A stretch of DNA of 64,000 bases from Clostridiales bacterium (GTDB taxonomy: Bacteria > Bacillota > Clostridia > Monoglobales > WRBX01), in contig JAISIR010000014.1 in assembly GCA_031261985.1 (NCBI GenBank), positions 1-64,000 of the forward strand. Direction: 5' to 3'. Each line of letters opens with the position of its first letter. Within the stretch, counting starts at the first letter, position 1. The position numbers and the translations under genes are program-made. The notes below the pieces were generated by a model. It did no database searches, was not told the origin of the DNA, and saw only the letters and a list, made by a program, of their open reading frames with translations. This document shows positions 17,716 to 25,867 of the stretch, in pieces.

Positions 17716-18168
17716 TTAGAATGGCAAATCGTCGTCGATGTCGACAGTTACAAATCCGCCCTCTTCACCATTATTCTGCGGAGTAGAAGGCGCGTTATAG
17801 GCACCACCATACGCGTTGCCGCCACCGTTACCATCACTATTCTCACGCTTGCCATCACCGCAAAAATTAATCTCGTCGGCTACAATCTCGGTCGAATAAT
17901 GACGTTTGCCTTCTTGGTCGTCCCAATGACGAGTTTGAATGCTACCCACAACATTTATAAGCCTACCCTTGGTAAACCATTTGCAAATAAACTCAGCCGT
18001 CCCACGCCATGCGACACAATTAATAAAATCCGCCTGACGCTCGCCGCCTTGTGGTACAAACGAACGGTCAACTGCCACGGTAAATGAACATACCGAAATA
18101 CCGCTTTGAGTTTGCTTAAGCTCTGGGTCTTTAGTTAAACGCCCCATTATAACAGCTCTGTTTAACAT
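17716..18168 (-). CDS. ssb: Single-stranded DNA-binding protein
   Basis: This 150-residue protein starts with the OB-fold sequence MLNRAVIMGRLTKDPEL. It has a Gly/Asn-rich linker and ends in the acidic tip VDIDDDLPF, the conserved peptide that docks partner repair and replication proteins. It lies between rpsF and rpsR as in most Bacillota. An AAGGTGAGC site precedes the ATG. Confidence 0.97.
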   Translation of the reverse strand: MLNRAVIMGRLTKDPELKQTQSGISVCSFTVAVDRSFVPQGGERQADFINCVAWRGTAEFICKWFTKGRLINVVGSIQTRHWDDQEGKRHYSTEIVADEINFCGDGKRENSDGNGGGNAYGGAYNAPSTPQNNGEEGGFVTVDIDDDLPF

Positions 18169-18205
18169 AATTGCTCACCTTTTTTCGTTTGATAGAAACT
18201 CAAAA

Positions 18206-18733
18206 TTATTCAGTAACCTCGTCGATTGCGTCAGCAGTCGCTTCAGCTTCAACTACAGCCTCAGCCTCAACTGGGGCAACTTCTGCTACTACCTCAGCCG
18301 CCTCTTCTTTAGCTTCAACTGGGGCAGCTTCCTCAACCTTAGCTTCGGCTTTTTCAGCAGTCACTTCCTCAGCTTTTTTAGCTTTAGCAGCAGCCTTTTT
18401 AGACTCTAACTTTTTAGCAAAAGCAGCTAGTTCTGCATCGCCAAGACGAGTTATAATTGTGCGAAGTAAACCATCGGTTATACCATAAACACGGTCTAAT
18501 TCTTTAGGGAAATCGGCAACAGAATCGAAATTAACCAACACATAATAACCATCATTTTTATAGTTGATAGGGTATGCAAGTTTACGCTTGCCCCAAACAT
18601 CTATGTTAGTGATAGTTGCGTTTTTCTCGATTAAAGTTTGGATTTTATTAACAATCGCTTGGATTTCATCATCGGTTTTGCTAGCGTCGACGATGATAAT
18701 AGACTCGTAAGAATGCTTAACTTGTTCAGACAT
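18206..18733 (-). CDS. rpsF: Small ribosomal subunit protein bS6 with long C-terminal extension
   Basis: ATG 18733 is chosen because GGGAGGTG sits six bases upstream; GTG 18742 overlaps that site. Residues 1-95 are a normal bS6 domain (YESIIIVDASKTDDEI, WGKRKLAYPINYKNDGYYV). The protein then continues for about 80 residues of Ala/Glu/Val/Lys repeats ending acidic, so it totals 175 residues instead of the usual 95-100. Such tails vary between species and their role is unknown. Confidence 0.95.
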   Translation of the reverse strand: MSEQVKHSYESIIIVDASKTDDEIQAIVNKIQTLIEKNATITNIDVWGKRKLAYPINYKNDGYYVLVNFDSVADFPKELDRVYGITDGLLRTIITRLGDAELAAFAKKLESKKAAAKAKKAEEVTAEKAEAKVEEAAPVEAKEEAAEVVAEVAPVEAEAVVEAEATADAIDEVTE

Positions 18734-18758
18734 TAAATACACCTCCCTGTGGACTTTG

Positions 18759-18829
18759 GCACGCGTTAAAGGTTGGCAGATGCAATGTTCGGCAATTTTT
18801 CGCCACCGCTATTGCGTACCATCGCGTGC
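18759..18829 (-). ncRNA. Probable S6:S18 leader RNA in the rpsF 5' UTR
   Basis: A perfect 7-bp stem GCACGCG/CGCGTGC pairs 18823-18829 with 18759-18765 on the minus strand. It encloses GCAAT/ATTGC (18811-18815/18782-18786) and an inner GC stem next to a CCG. The known autoregulatory S6:S18 motif upstream of rpsF has this plan, with a conserved CCG bulge recognised by the bS6-bS18 complex. It lies between the rpsF promoter and start. Confidence 0.65.
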
Positions 18830-18888
18830 AAGGATATTTTTTTAGAATTTTATGGCTTACAGGTAATGACTACCTTTAGCCACCTATA

Positions 18889-18917
18889 GTTATATCACAC
18901 TTTTACGCATTTGTCAA
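18889..18917 (-). promoter_or_regulatory. SigA-type promoter for rpsF-ssb-rpsR
   Basis: On the minus strand TTGACA (18912-18917) and TATAAC (18889-18894) are 17 bases apart, leaving a leader of about 150 bases that contains the S6:S18-like structure. Confidence 0.75.
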
Positions 18918-18940
18918 GACCTAAAAAGCAAATGATAAGC

Positions 18941-18978
18941 GCAAAAAAGCTAGAAACCATATTTCTGGCTTCTAGCTT
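18941..18978 (-). terminator. Intrinsic terminator after serA
   Basis: On the minus strand arms 18967-18978 and 18947-18958 pair over 12 bp with one G-U, followed by a run of six T. Confidence 0.8.
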
Positions 18979-18996
18979 ATGGCTTGTCGCTTGCTT

Positions 18997-20172
18997 TTAC
19001 ATCTCTATCGCAAACACAGCGCGCACCTTTTCACGCTCGTTTATTTTATCAATAATCCCCTGCGGAGGAGTATTAGTCCCAACTGCAACAAACGAATAAT
19101 CGCCACGTGTATTAGTCTTAGGCTCAATCATATCCGCCCCTGCTTCGGCAAAAATGTTAGATAGCGTGCCAACTGCATCGGCATTACCCTTGCATAAAAC
19201 ACAAATTTTATATTTAGCATCTATTGCAATATCGCAATTAGGGTAGTTAACGCTATTTATAATATTACCATACTCTAAGTATTGACGCACTTGGTTTACC
19301 GCCATTGCAGCACAGTTCTCTTCACTCTCTGGTGTTGTCGCACCCAAGTGTGGAGTGCATATTATGTTATCGTTGCGCAATACCTCTGGCATGGCAAAAT
19401 CCGTCGCATACTTAGCCACTTTACCACTATTAATCGCTTCAATTAAATCGGGGATATTTACAATCTCGCCTCGTGCATAATTAAGCAAACGTAAGCCTGG
19501 CTTACACTTAGAAAAAAACTCAGCGTTTATCATTCCGCGTGTATCATCGCTTAAAGCAAGATGCAACGAAATATAATCGCTATCCATTGTCTCTTCAATA
19601 GTATGCGCTAATTGCACGCCCTCTGGCAAATGGCTAACCGCCTCGTTCGATAAAAATGGGTCGTATCCTATAACGTTCATGCCCATAGCAACTGCATTCT
19701 TTGCCAGCTTGCTACCTATGTTGCCCAACCCTATAACCGCCAAGGTTTTATCGCGAATCTCTGGGCCAACAAAGTTTTTCTTGCCTTTTTCTGCCACTTT
19801 TGCCACATCATCATCGCCATCTAAATCGTTAACCCAATTAGCTCCGCCTATAATATCGCGCCCCGTTAAGAACAATGCACACGTCGCAAGCTCGGCAACG
19901 GCATTGGCGTTAGCACCAGGTGTATTAAACACTACTATGCCCTGCTCGGCACATTTTTCCGTCGGGATATTATTATATCCCGCACCACATCTAGCAATCG
20001 CTTTAACAGACTCTGGCAACTCTACATCGTGTAATAATGACGAGCGCAATAGAATTATATCAACATCATCTTCAATATTATCGGTTGTCCCTTGAACTAC
20101 TTCATACTTAGTGCTATCAATAGTATCTAGTACTTTTTGAGAAATATTATCTAACGCTAGAATCTTTAACAT
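18997..20172 (-). CDS. serA: D-3-phosphoglycerate dehydrogenase
   Basis: This 391-residue enzyme makes 3-phosphohydroxypyruvate, the first step of serine synthesis. It has the NAD-binding GLGNIGSKLAKNA motif, a catalytic Arg in NYARGEIVN, the CTPHLGATTPES His motif and a C-terminal ACT-like region (about residues 318-391) that may sense serine. It lies three bases after serC, so the two are one transcript. Confidence 0.95.
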   Translation of the reverse strand: MLKILALDNISQKVLDTIDSTKYEVVQGTTDNIEDDVDIILLRSSLLHDVELPESVKAIARCGAGYNNIPTEKCAEQGIVVFNTPGANANAVAELATCALFLTGRDIIGGANWVNDLDGDDDVAKVAEKGKKNFVGPEIRDKTLAVIGLGNIGSKLAKNAVAMGMNVIGYDPFLSNEAVSHLPEGVQLAHTIEETMDSDYISLHLALSDDTRGMINAEFFSKCKPGLRLLNYARGEIVNIPDLIEAINSGKVAKYATDFAMPEVLRNDNIICTPHLGATTPESEENCAAMAVNQVRQYLEYGNIINSVNYPNCDIAIDAKYKICVLCKGNADAVGTLSNIFAEAGADMIEPKTNTRGDYSFVAVGTNTPPQGIIDKINEREKVRAVFAIEM

Positions 20173-20175
20173 AAG

Positions 20176-21261
20176 CTATATATTCTCCTTTTCAAATTTT
20201 TGCATAAACGCAACCAACGCCTTTACGCCATCAACCGGCATTGCATTATAAATAGAAGCACGCATGCCACCAACGCTCCTATGCCCTTTTAGATTAATCA
20301 AGCCTTGAGCCTTTGCCTCGGCAACAAACTTAGCGTCTAAATCTTTATCACCCGTCACAAATGTAACATTCATTATCGAACGCGCTTCTGGCACAACAGG
20401 CGACGTGAATAGTTTAGAGTTTTCGATGTAATCATATAATAAGTTAGCCTTTTGGATATTAATCTTTTCTATAGCATCCACCCCGCCAATAGATTTAAGC
20501 CATTTAAACACTAGCCCGCAAATATATATAGGGTAACAAGGCGGAGTGTTATACATCGAATCATTATCGCTATGAAGTTTATAAGTAAACATCGCTGGCG
20601 TGTTCTTTTGCGGCTCGTCGATTAAATCCTCACGCACAATAACCACACAAACACCTGCGGGTCCAACATTCTTTTGCGCCCCAGCATATATTAACCCAAA
20701 CTTGCTAACATCTATATTACGCGATAAAATCTCCGACGACATATCTGCCACTAAAGGCACGCTCCCGGTATCAGGGAACTGTGCATAACGTGTACCATAA
20801 ATAGTATTGTTAGAAGTAATATGTACATAATCGGCATTCTTACGCAATTTAATATCGGATAAATTAGGTATATAAGTAAAGTTTTTATCGGCAGACGAAG
20901 CTACATCTAAACAATCGCCAAACTTTTTACCCTCGGCAAATGCCTTTTTAGCAAATGCACCGGTAACAATGTAATCTGCCTTGTTATTTTTAGTCATTAA
21001 ATTAAGAGGAACCATGGAGAACTGACTGGACGCCCCGCCTTGCAAGAATAAAATTTTGTAATTGGAGGGTATCGAAAGTAAATCGCGCAAATCACGCTCG
21101 GCTTCTTGGATAATCCCCTCAAAAGCTGGCGAGCGATGGCTCATCTCCATTACACTTGTGCCTGTGCCTGCATAGTTGGTCATTTCATTCTTAGCCTGCT
21201 CTAACACCTCTAAAGGCATCTGGCTTGGGCCTGCAGAAAAGTTAAATACTCTGTTTGCCAA
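20176..21261 (-). CDS. serC: Phosphoserine aminotransferase
   Basis: This 361-residue PLP enzyme converts 3-phosphohydroxypyruvate to phosphoserine. It shows the NFSAGPSQMPLEVLEQA start, LQGGASSQFSMVP, the PLP-lysine motif AGAQKNVGPAG and GHRSVGGMRASIYNA at the C-terminus. Length is standard. An AAGGAGTGG site precedes ATG 21261. No phosphoserine phosphatase was seen in the window. Confidence 0.97.
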   Translation of the reverse strand: MANRVFNFSAGPSQMPLEVLEQAKNEMTNYAGTGTSVMEMSHRSPAFEGIIQEAERDLRDLLSIPSNYKILFLQGGASSQFSMVPLNLMTKNNKADYIVTGAFAKKAFAEGKKFGDCLDVASSADKNFTYIPNLSDIKLRKNADYVHITSNNTIYGTRYAQFPDTGSVPLVADMSSEILSRNIDVSKFGLIYAGAQKNVGPAGVCVVIVREDLIDEPQKNTPAMFTYKLHSDNDSMYNTPPCYPIYICGLVFKWLKSIGGVDAIEKINIQKANLLYDYIENSKLFTSPVVPEARSIMNVTFVTGDKDLDAKFVAEAKAQGLINLKGHRSVGGMRASIYNAMPVDGVKALVAFMQKFEKENI

Positions 21262-21336
21262 TGTGTTCCACTCCTTGAACAGTTTTTTCAGAACTCAAGA
21301 TTAAAGATATCTAACTTCAATCCATCTGATAGGAAT

Positions 21337-21365
21337 ATTATATATTATTAAAAATAAAATGTCAA
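21337..21365 (-). promoter_or_regulatory. SigA-type promoter for serC-serA
   Basis: On the minus strand TTGACA (21360-21365) and TATAAT (21337-21342) are exactly 17 bases apart, about 75 bases upstream of serC. Confidence 0.8.
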
Positions 21366-21421
21366 TAAGAATAGCAAAAAGAAAACAGTTTTTTAAAAAA
21401 GGTAAAGGGAGTGTATATATT

Positions 21422-23221
21422 TTGTGTGGAATTGCAGGAGTTATCGACTATTCTAACGATACAAGGGAATATAAAAATATTTATGCCGAGATGATTAAAC
21501 GTCTATCTCGTCGCGGTCCAGATGCAAATGATATGTACCTAAGCGGCAATGCGTCGCTATTGCATGCGCGGCTAGCGGTGGTGGATATCGAAAACGGTAA
21601 GCAGCCAATGCGTGCAGGTAATTGTGTTATAACATACAATGGCGAGCTTTATAATACGCAAGAGTTGCGCAACCATTTAATAGCCTTTGGGCATACGTTC
21701 GAGACCGAGAGCGATACCGAAGTTTTATTGCACGGTTACCTAGAATGGGGTGATAAAGTTGTAGACAAATTAAACGGTATATACGCTTTTGCAATATGGG
21801 ACGAAATGCGCAAGAATCTATTCATCGCACGTGACCGAATGGGTGTAAAACCTTTTTTCTATGCAATTATGGGTCATAAGTTTATATTTGGGTCGGAGAT
21901 TAAAGCCATCTTAGCCCACCCAAGCGTGCCACCCAATGTAGATAAAGAAGGGCTAGCAGACGTTATGCTTATAGCCCCAGGGCGCACACCAGGAAAGACT
22001 CCTTTTAAATATATCAAAGAACTTAAACCTGGCGAGTGTGGATACATCGACCGCAACGGCCTGCATAAGCGACGTTATTGGCGCATACTACCTAAAGCGC
22101 ACACGCAGAGCTTTGAAGAAACTATAGAGGTGGTTCGGTATTTATTAAAAGACTCCATTAAACGTCAAACTATAGCCGATGTGCCATTATGCTCATTCCT
22201 ATCTGGCGGGTTAGATAGTAGCGCAATTGTAGCTTTAAGCGATGTAAAAAACACCTTCTCGGTCGATTATGCCGAAGACGAAAAATATTACGTGTCTAAT
22301 AAGTTCGAGCCAAGTTCCGACCGCGATTATATCGATATCATGGTAAAAGTGTTTGGGCTTAACCATAAAACAGTCATGCTTACCGCCGACGATTTAGTCG
22401 ACGGTCTGTTCGAGGCGACACGCGCGCGAGATTTACCTGGCATGGCAGATGTAGATAGCTCCTTGCTCCTTTTTGCGCGCGAGGTAAAAAAGAATGCCAC
22501 CGTTGCACTCTCAGGCGAGTGCGCCGACGAAATTTTTGGCGGGTATCCATGGTATCGCGATGGCAACATACTAAATCGTCAGGAGTTCCCATGGTCTAAT
22601 AATATAGGCTATCGAGCGGGATTTATTAAGCAAGCTGCGCTAGAAGGGATTGACCCAGCCGAATATGTTCAAAAAAGGTATCAGGCAACATGTGACGAGG
22701 CAAAAGGCCTAGAAAGTGACGACCAACAGAATAAGCGGATACGCGAGATGTTTATGCTAAATACTAATTGGTTTATGCAAACATTGTTAGATAGAAAAGA
22801 CCGCTGCACCATGTATAGTGGGCTAGAGGGGCGTGTGCCATTTTGTGACCATCGCATAGCCGAATATTTGTATAACGTGCCATGGGATTTTAAGAACTAT
22901 AAAGATAGAGAAAAAGGCTTGCTGCGCGAATCGTTAGAGGGTATATTGCCCAAAGAAATTTTATGGCGTAAAAAAAGCCCCTACCCTAAAACACACCACC
23001 CTGCATATTACAAACGAGTTTCGTCAATATTAGGCGACATAATTTGCAACCTTAACAGCCCATTGCTAGATGTAGTCGATAAAAAAGCGTTAGAAAACTT
23101 GCTTAAAACAAAAGACACAGGCGAGAGGTTTTATGGTCAGTTAATGACGGTGCCACAAACGATAGCATTTTTTATCCAGTTTAACGAGTGGTTGTTGGTT
23201 AATAAGGTTAAGTTTGTGTGA
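21422..23221 (+). CDS. asnB: Asparagine synthase, glutamine-hydrolysing
   Basis: The start is placed at TTG 21422 because class II amidotransferases need Cys directly after the initiator, and CGIAGV follows here; the in-frame ATG 21359 would bury that Cys and overlaps the serC promoter. The 599-residue protein has an N-terminal glutaminase domain (RRGPDAND, YNGELYN) and a synthetase domain with the pyrophosphate motif SFLSGGLDSSAI and SGECADEIFGGYPW. It makes asparagine from aspartate, glutamine and ATP. It is divergent from serC. Confidence 0.93.
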   Translation: MCGIAGVIDYSNDTREYKNIYAEMIKRLSRRGPDANDMYLSGNASLLHARLAVVDIENGKQPMRAGNCVITYNGELYNTQELRNHLIAFGHTFETESDTEVLLHGYLEWGDKVVDKLNGIYAFAIWDEMRKNLFIARDRMGVKPFFYAIMGHKFIFGSEIKAILAHPSVPPNVDKEGLADVMLIAPGRTPGKTPFKYIKELKPGECGYIDRNGLHKRRYWRILPKAHTQSFEETIEVVRYLLKDSIKRQTIADVPLCSFLSGGLDSSAIVALSDVKNTFSVDYAEDEKYYVSNKFEPSSDRDYIDIMVKVFGLNHKTVMLTADDLVDGLFEATRARDLPGMADVDSSLLLFAREVKKNATVALSGECADEIFGGYPWYRDGNILNRQEFPWSNNIGYRAGFIKQAALEGIDPAEYVQKRYQATCDEAKGLESDDQQNKRIREMFMLNTNWFMQTLLDRKDRCTMYSGLEGRVPFCDHRIAEYLYNVPWDFKNYKDREKGLLRESLEGILPKEILWRKKSPYPKTHHPAYYKRVSSILGDIICNLNSPLLDVVDKKALENLLKTKDTGERFYGQLMTVPQTIAFFIQFNEWLLVNKVKFV

Positions 23222-23278
23222 GGATAGCAAGCCAGAATGTCAAATGAACATGCTAGCAAACAAATGCCTGGGTAGATG

Positions 23279-23444
23279 TTTTTTACGCTGCCCGAATGAG
23301 TTTTTCGCCGAGATTTACATCTGCATTTTGATTAAGGATTTGTCAAGGCTGGCGCGCTTTTTGCGCCATTCATTTCAGCCTTGACACAATCCTGGCAAAA
23401 TGCGAAGATTAAATCGCGAAAAACGAGCGGAGCAGCGTAAAATA
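23279..23444 (+). repeat. Family A structured element, copy A1
   Basis: Terminal arms TTTTACGCTGC/GCAGCGTAAAA pair 23281-23291 with 23432-23442. Inside are 23300-23308/23416-23424 (9 bp), 23323-23330/23396-23403 (8 bp), 23335-23340/23388-23393, 23341-23351/23376-23386 (11 bp) and a GC tip 23351-23355/23363-23367. Almost the whole unit folds into one long hairpin. It is followed by a conserved linker and element B1. The rest of the gap 23222-23625 holds no gene. Confidence 0.85.
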
Positions 23445-23494
23445 CGCAGTCTGAAAAGATTTAGAGCTTTAAAAGATTCTAATTATCTACCCCA

Positions 23495-23588
23495 CTAATA
23501 TTTTTTAAAATGGGCAAGGGAAGTGAAGGAATATAAAGTGATTTTCTTTATCCTGACTGAACGTCTTGCCTGTTTTAAAAAATATTAG
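23495..23588 (+). repeat. Family B structured element, copy B1
   Basis: This 94-bp element begins with CTAATATTTTTTAAAATGGG and ends with the matching inverted arm. Its core loop carries the family-wide pattern AAG-GAA-GAATATAAAGTGA then TTTATCCTGACTGA. It is identical over 94 bases to B5 at 44843-44936. Confidence 0.88.
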
Positions 23589-23625
23589 TTAACTAAGCCC
23601 TATCTATAACATCCAAAATTTGTTA

Positions 23626-23654
23626 TTGACTATTTTAAAAAAGTATAGTATGAT
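23626..23654 (+). promoter_or_regulatory. SigA-type promoter for the subtilisin-SLH protease
   Basis: TTGACT (23626-23631) and TATGAT (23649-23654) are 17 bases apart, 48 bases before the ATG and 38 bases after element B1. Confidence 0.65.
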
Positions 23655-23701
23655 ATAATTAGAAATAAAAGTATTAGCATTTTTCAAGGAAGTGCCTACA
23701 T

Positions 23702-25363
23702 ATGAAAAAGATTATATCTACCATGTTAACCGCTTTATTAATAATATCACTATGCCCCACGGTGGCAATATCCTCCCCTGGGGCTATGTTTACGTTAAAA
23801 GGCGAAGAACGCAATGTTATAGCTAAAGCCACCGTCGCCGATGATTACGATTGGGGGACGGCTAGCATCCAGGCATATAGCCTTGTTCAGCGGCTTATGG
23901 CAAGCAACAAAACATCTAACGACGTTACCGTTGCCGTGCTAGATACCGGCTTAGATATCGCCCACCCATATCTAAACGGACGAGTAGAGGACGAAGGCTA
24001 CAATTTTGAAAGTAACAACAAAGATATAACCGATAATTTTGGGCATGGAACTTTTATGTCTACCATTATAACCAATGCTACAAAGGGCTTAAACAACATT
24101 AAAATTTTGCCCATCAAAGTTTCCGAAGGCGGCGAGGCAACAGAATCTAATTTTTGCAGAGCTATACGTTATGCTGTCGATAAAGGCGCAGATGTTATAA
24201 ACATTAGCTTTGCAACGCCCGATACACCTACCGAAGAAGAAACTCCTTTTGAAGAAGCAGTTGAATACGCAACACAAAACAATGTAGTTGTGGTAGCATC
24301 GGCTGGCAACGATTCTAAAGATACTCAATATTATGTGCCAGCGCGTGCCGAAAGTGCTATAACTGTATCGGCTTACGATATAGACGAAAGCCCTGCAAGC
24401 TTCTCGAACTATGGCGAGAGTATAGACGTGTGCGCGCCTGGGGTAAACGTCGTTGCAGGCTTCCCCGATGCAATGTATGGGACATCAAGCGGAACATCGC
24501 CAGCAGCTGCTTATGTATCTGCCGAGGCAGCCTGTTTAAAAATGATGGACAGAACCTTTACACCTGCCGAAATATCTAATATTATATCTCACTATTCACT
24601 TGATAGAGGATATAAAGGTTGGGATAAATACTATGGCAATGGAATAATCAACTGGAGCAACGTGCCAGTTAGGGGTTCTAACCCTGCCGAACAAGTGAAC
24701 TATAAAGGGTTTAACGATATCGTCGGGCATTGGGGCTTTGATCAAATAGCAAGTTTAATAGACGAAAAAATTATCGACGGATACATTCAGCCCGATGGCA
24801 CTAAAAAGTTCGAGCCCGAAAACCCTGTAACACGCGCCGAGTTTTTAAAGCTATTAGCAAAAACTGCTGGCGAAGACATAACCCTCGCGCAGGGCGGTAA
24901 AAGTTTTAACGATGTACGCAGCGGCGAGTGGTATTACTCTTACGTAATGTGGGCGAGTCGAAATAATATTGTAAGCGGGTACGAAGACGGAGAGTTTAGA
25001 CCAAGCAATAATATAACGCGTCAAGAAATGGCAATTATGATAGTTAATTACTTAGAATCACAAGGTATGCTGCCCGAAAACGTGCGTAAGGTGCCATTTT
25101 CTGGCGAGTTTTTAGCTGTCAACCCCGATGGTTCGGGCACCCTTATTTGGGATTATAATTGGTACCCATTTAACGATTCGTCACATATTGCGGAATGGGC
25201 GTTAGAAGATATGCAATGGATGAAATACCTAGGCATTATGAGAGGCGACGATTTAGGCAATTGCAACCCTTCTAGTAATGCAAAGCGTGCCGAAACGGCT
25301 GTAATTTTGGTCAACTTAATTGTCAGAGCAGAATCGAACTTTACTTTGGTAAAAGCGTTATAA
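23702..25363 (+). CDS. Subtilisin-like serine protease (S8) with C-terminal SLH domains
   Basis: This 553-residue protein has a signal peptide (about 1-25) and an S8 domain with the catalytic triad Asp81 (AVLDTG), His115 (GHGTF) and Ser266 (GTSPAAA), plus the oxyanion Asn in SAGND near 203. Residues about 340-553 hold three SLH units, including one with VSGYEDGEFRPSNNITRQE. It is likely an S-layer-anchored surface protease. It has its own promoter and is bounded on both sides by family A/B repeat cassettes. Confidence 0.93.
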   Translation: MKKIISTMLTALLIISLCPTVAISSPGAMFTLKGEERNVIAKATVADDYDWGTASIQAYSLVQRLMASNKTSNDVTVAVLDTGLDIAHPYLNGRVEDEGYNFESNNKDITDNFGHGTFMSTIITNATKGLNNIKILPIKVSEGGEATESNFCRAIRYAVDKGADVINISFATPDTPTEEETPFEEAVEYATQNNVVVVASAGNDSKDTQYYVPARAESAITVSAYDIDESPASFSNYGESIDVCAPGVNVVAGFPDAMYGTSSGTSPAAAYVSAEAACLKMMDRTFTPAEISNIISHYSLDRGYKGWDKYYGNGIINWSNVPVRGSNPAEQVNYKGFNDIVGHWGFDQIASLIDEKIIDGYIQPDGTKKFEPENPVTRAEFLKLLAKTAGEDITLAQGGKSFNDVRSGEWYYSYVMWASRNNIVSGYEDGEFRPSNNITRQEMAIMIVNYLESQGMLPENVRKVPFSGEFLAVNPDGSGTLIWDYNWYPFNDSSHIAEWALEDMQWMKYLGIMRGDDLGNCNPSSNAKRAETAVILVNLIVRAESNFTLVKAL

Positions 25364-25395
25364 TAGTAATGCAGATAAACACGCATACCTCCTGT

Positions 25396-25561
25396 TTTTT
25401 TACGCTGCCCGAATGAGTTTTTCGCCGAGATTTACATCTGCATTTTGATTAAGGATTTGTCAAGGCTGGCGCGTTTTTTGCGCCATTCATTTTAGCCTTG
25501 ACACAATCCTGGCAAAATGCTAGGATTAAATCGCGAAAAACGAGCGGAGCAGCGTAAAATA
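25396..25561 (+). repeat. Family A structured element, copy A2
   Basis: Nearly identical to A1 through its length, with terminal arms 25398-25408 and 25549-25559 and the same inner stems. It lies just after the protease stop and is followed by the same linker and then B2. Because A1 and A2 flank the protease gene as direct repeats, recombination could delete or duplicate it. Confidence 0.85.
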
Positions 25562-25610
25562 CGCAGCTTGAATAGATTTAGAGTTTAAAAGATTCTAAAC
25601 TTGTTACCCG

Positions 25611-25705
25611 CTATCAACGTGGCAAAATGGCGAAACTAAGCGAAGGAATAAAGAGTGCCTTCCTCGTCCTGACTGAGCGGTTTTGCCAATTTGCCGCGTT
25701 GATAG
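25611..25705 (+). repeat. Family B structured element, copy B2, with a different outer stem
   Basis: The core loop matches B1/B3, but the outer stem is unrelated: CTATCAACG/CGTTGATAG (25611-25619/25697-25705) then GGCAAA/TTTGCC (25621-25626/25690-25695). Downstream (25713-25776) are leftover right arms of the B4/B6 type and the B1 type, suggesting nested insertion or recombination. Confidence 0.8.
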
Positions 25706-25797
25706 GCACGCGCGGTTTAGGTGTTTGCAAAATGGTGCAAATACAAACTCGATTGCCCATTTTAAAAAATATTAGATATTACATCCTAAAATAACCC

Positions 25798-25826
25798 TTG
25801 ACTTTCCCCACCCAATACTATATAAT
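25798..25826 (+). promoter_or_regulatory. SigA-type promoter for dnaN
   Basis: TTGACT (25798-25803) and TATAAT (25821-25826) are 17 bases apart, 41 bases before the dnaN ATG and 21 bases after the repeat cluster. Confidence 0.8.
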
Positions 25827-25867
25827 ATTATCAACAAAATCTCTACCGAAAAAAGGATTGAGCATAA

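Noticed and set aside
21359-21421. Longer asnB start at ATG 21359
   Set aside because: It would bury the required N-terminal Cys and it overlaps the serC promoter -35.
25777-25867. Replication origin directly upstream of dnaN
   Set aside because: No DnaA-box cluster is visible there; the stretch holds a promoter and repeat remnants only.
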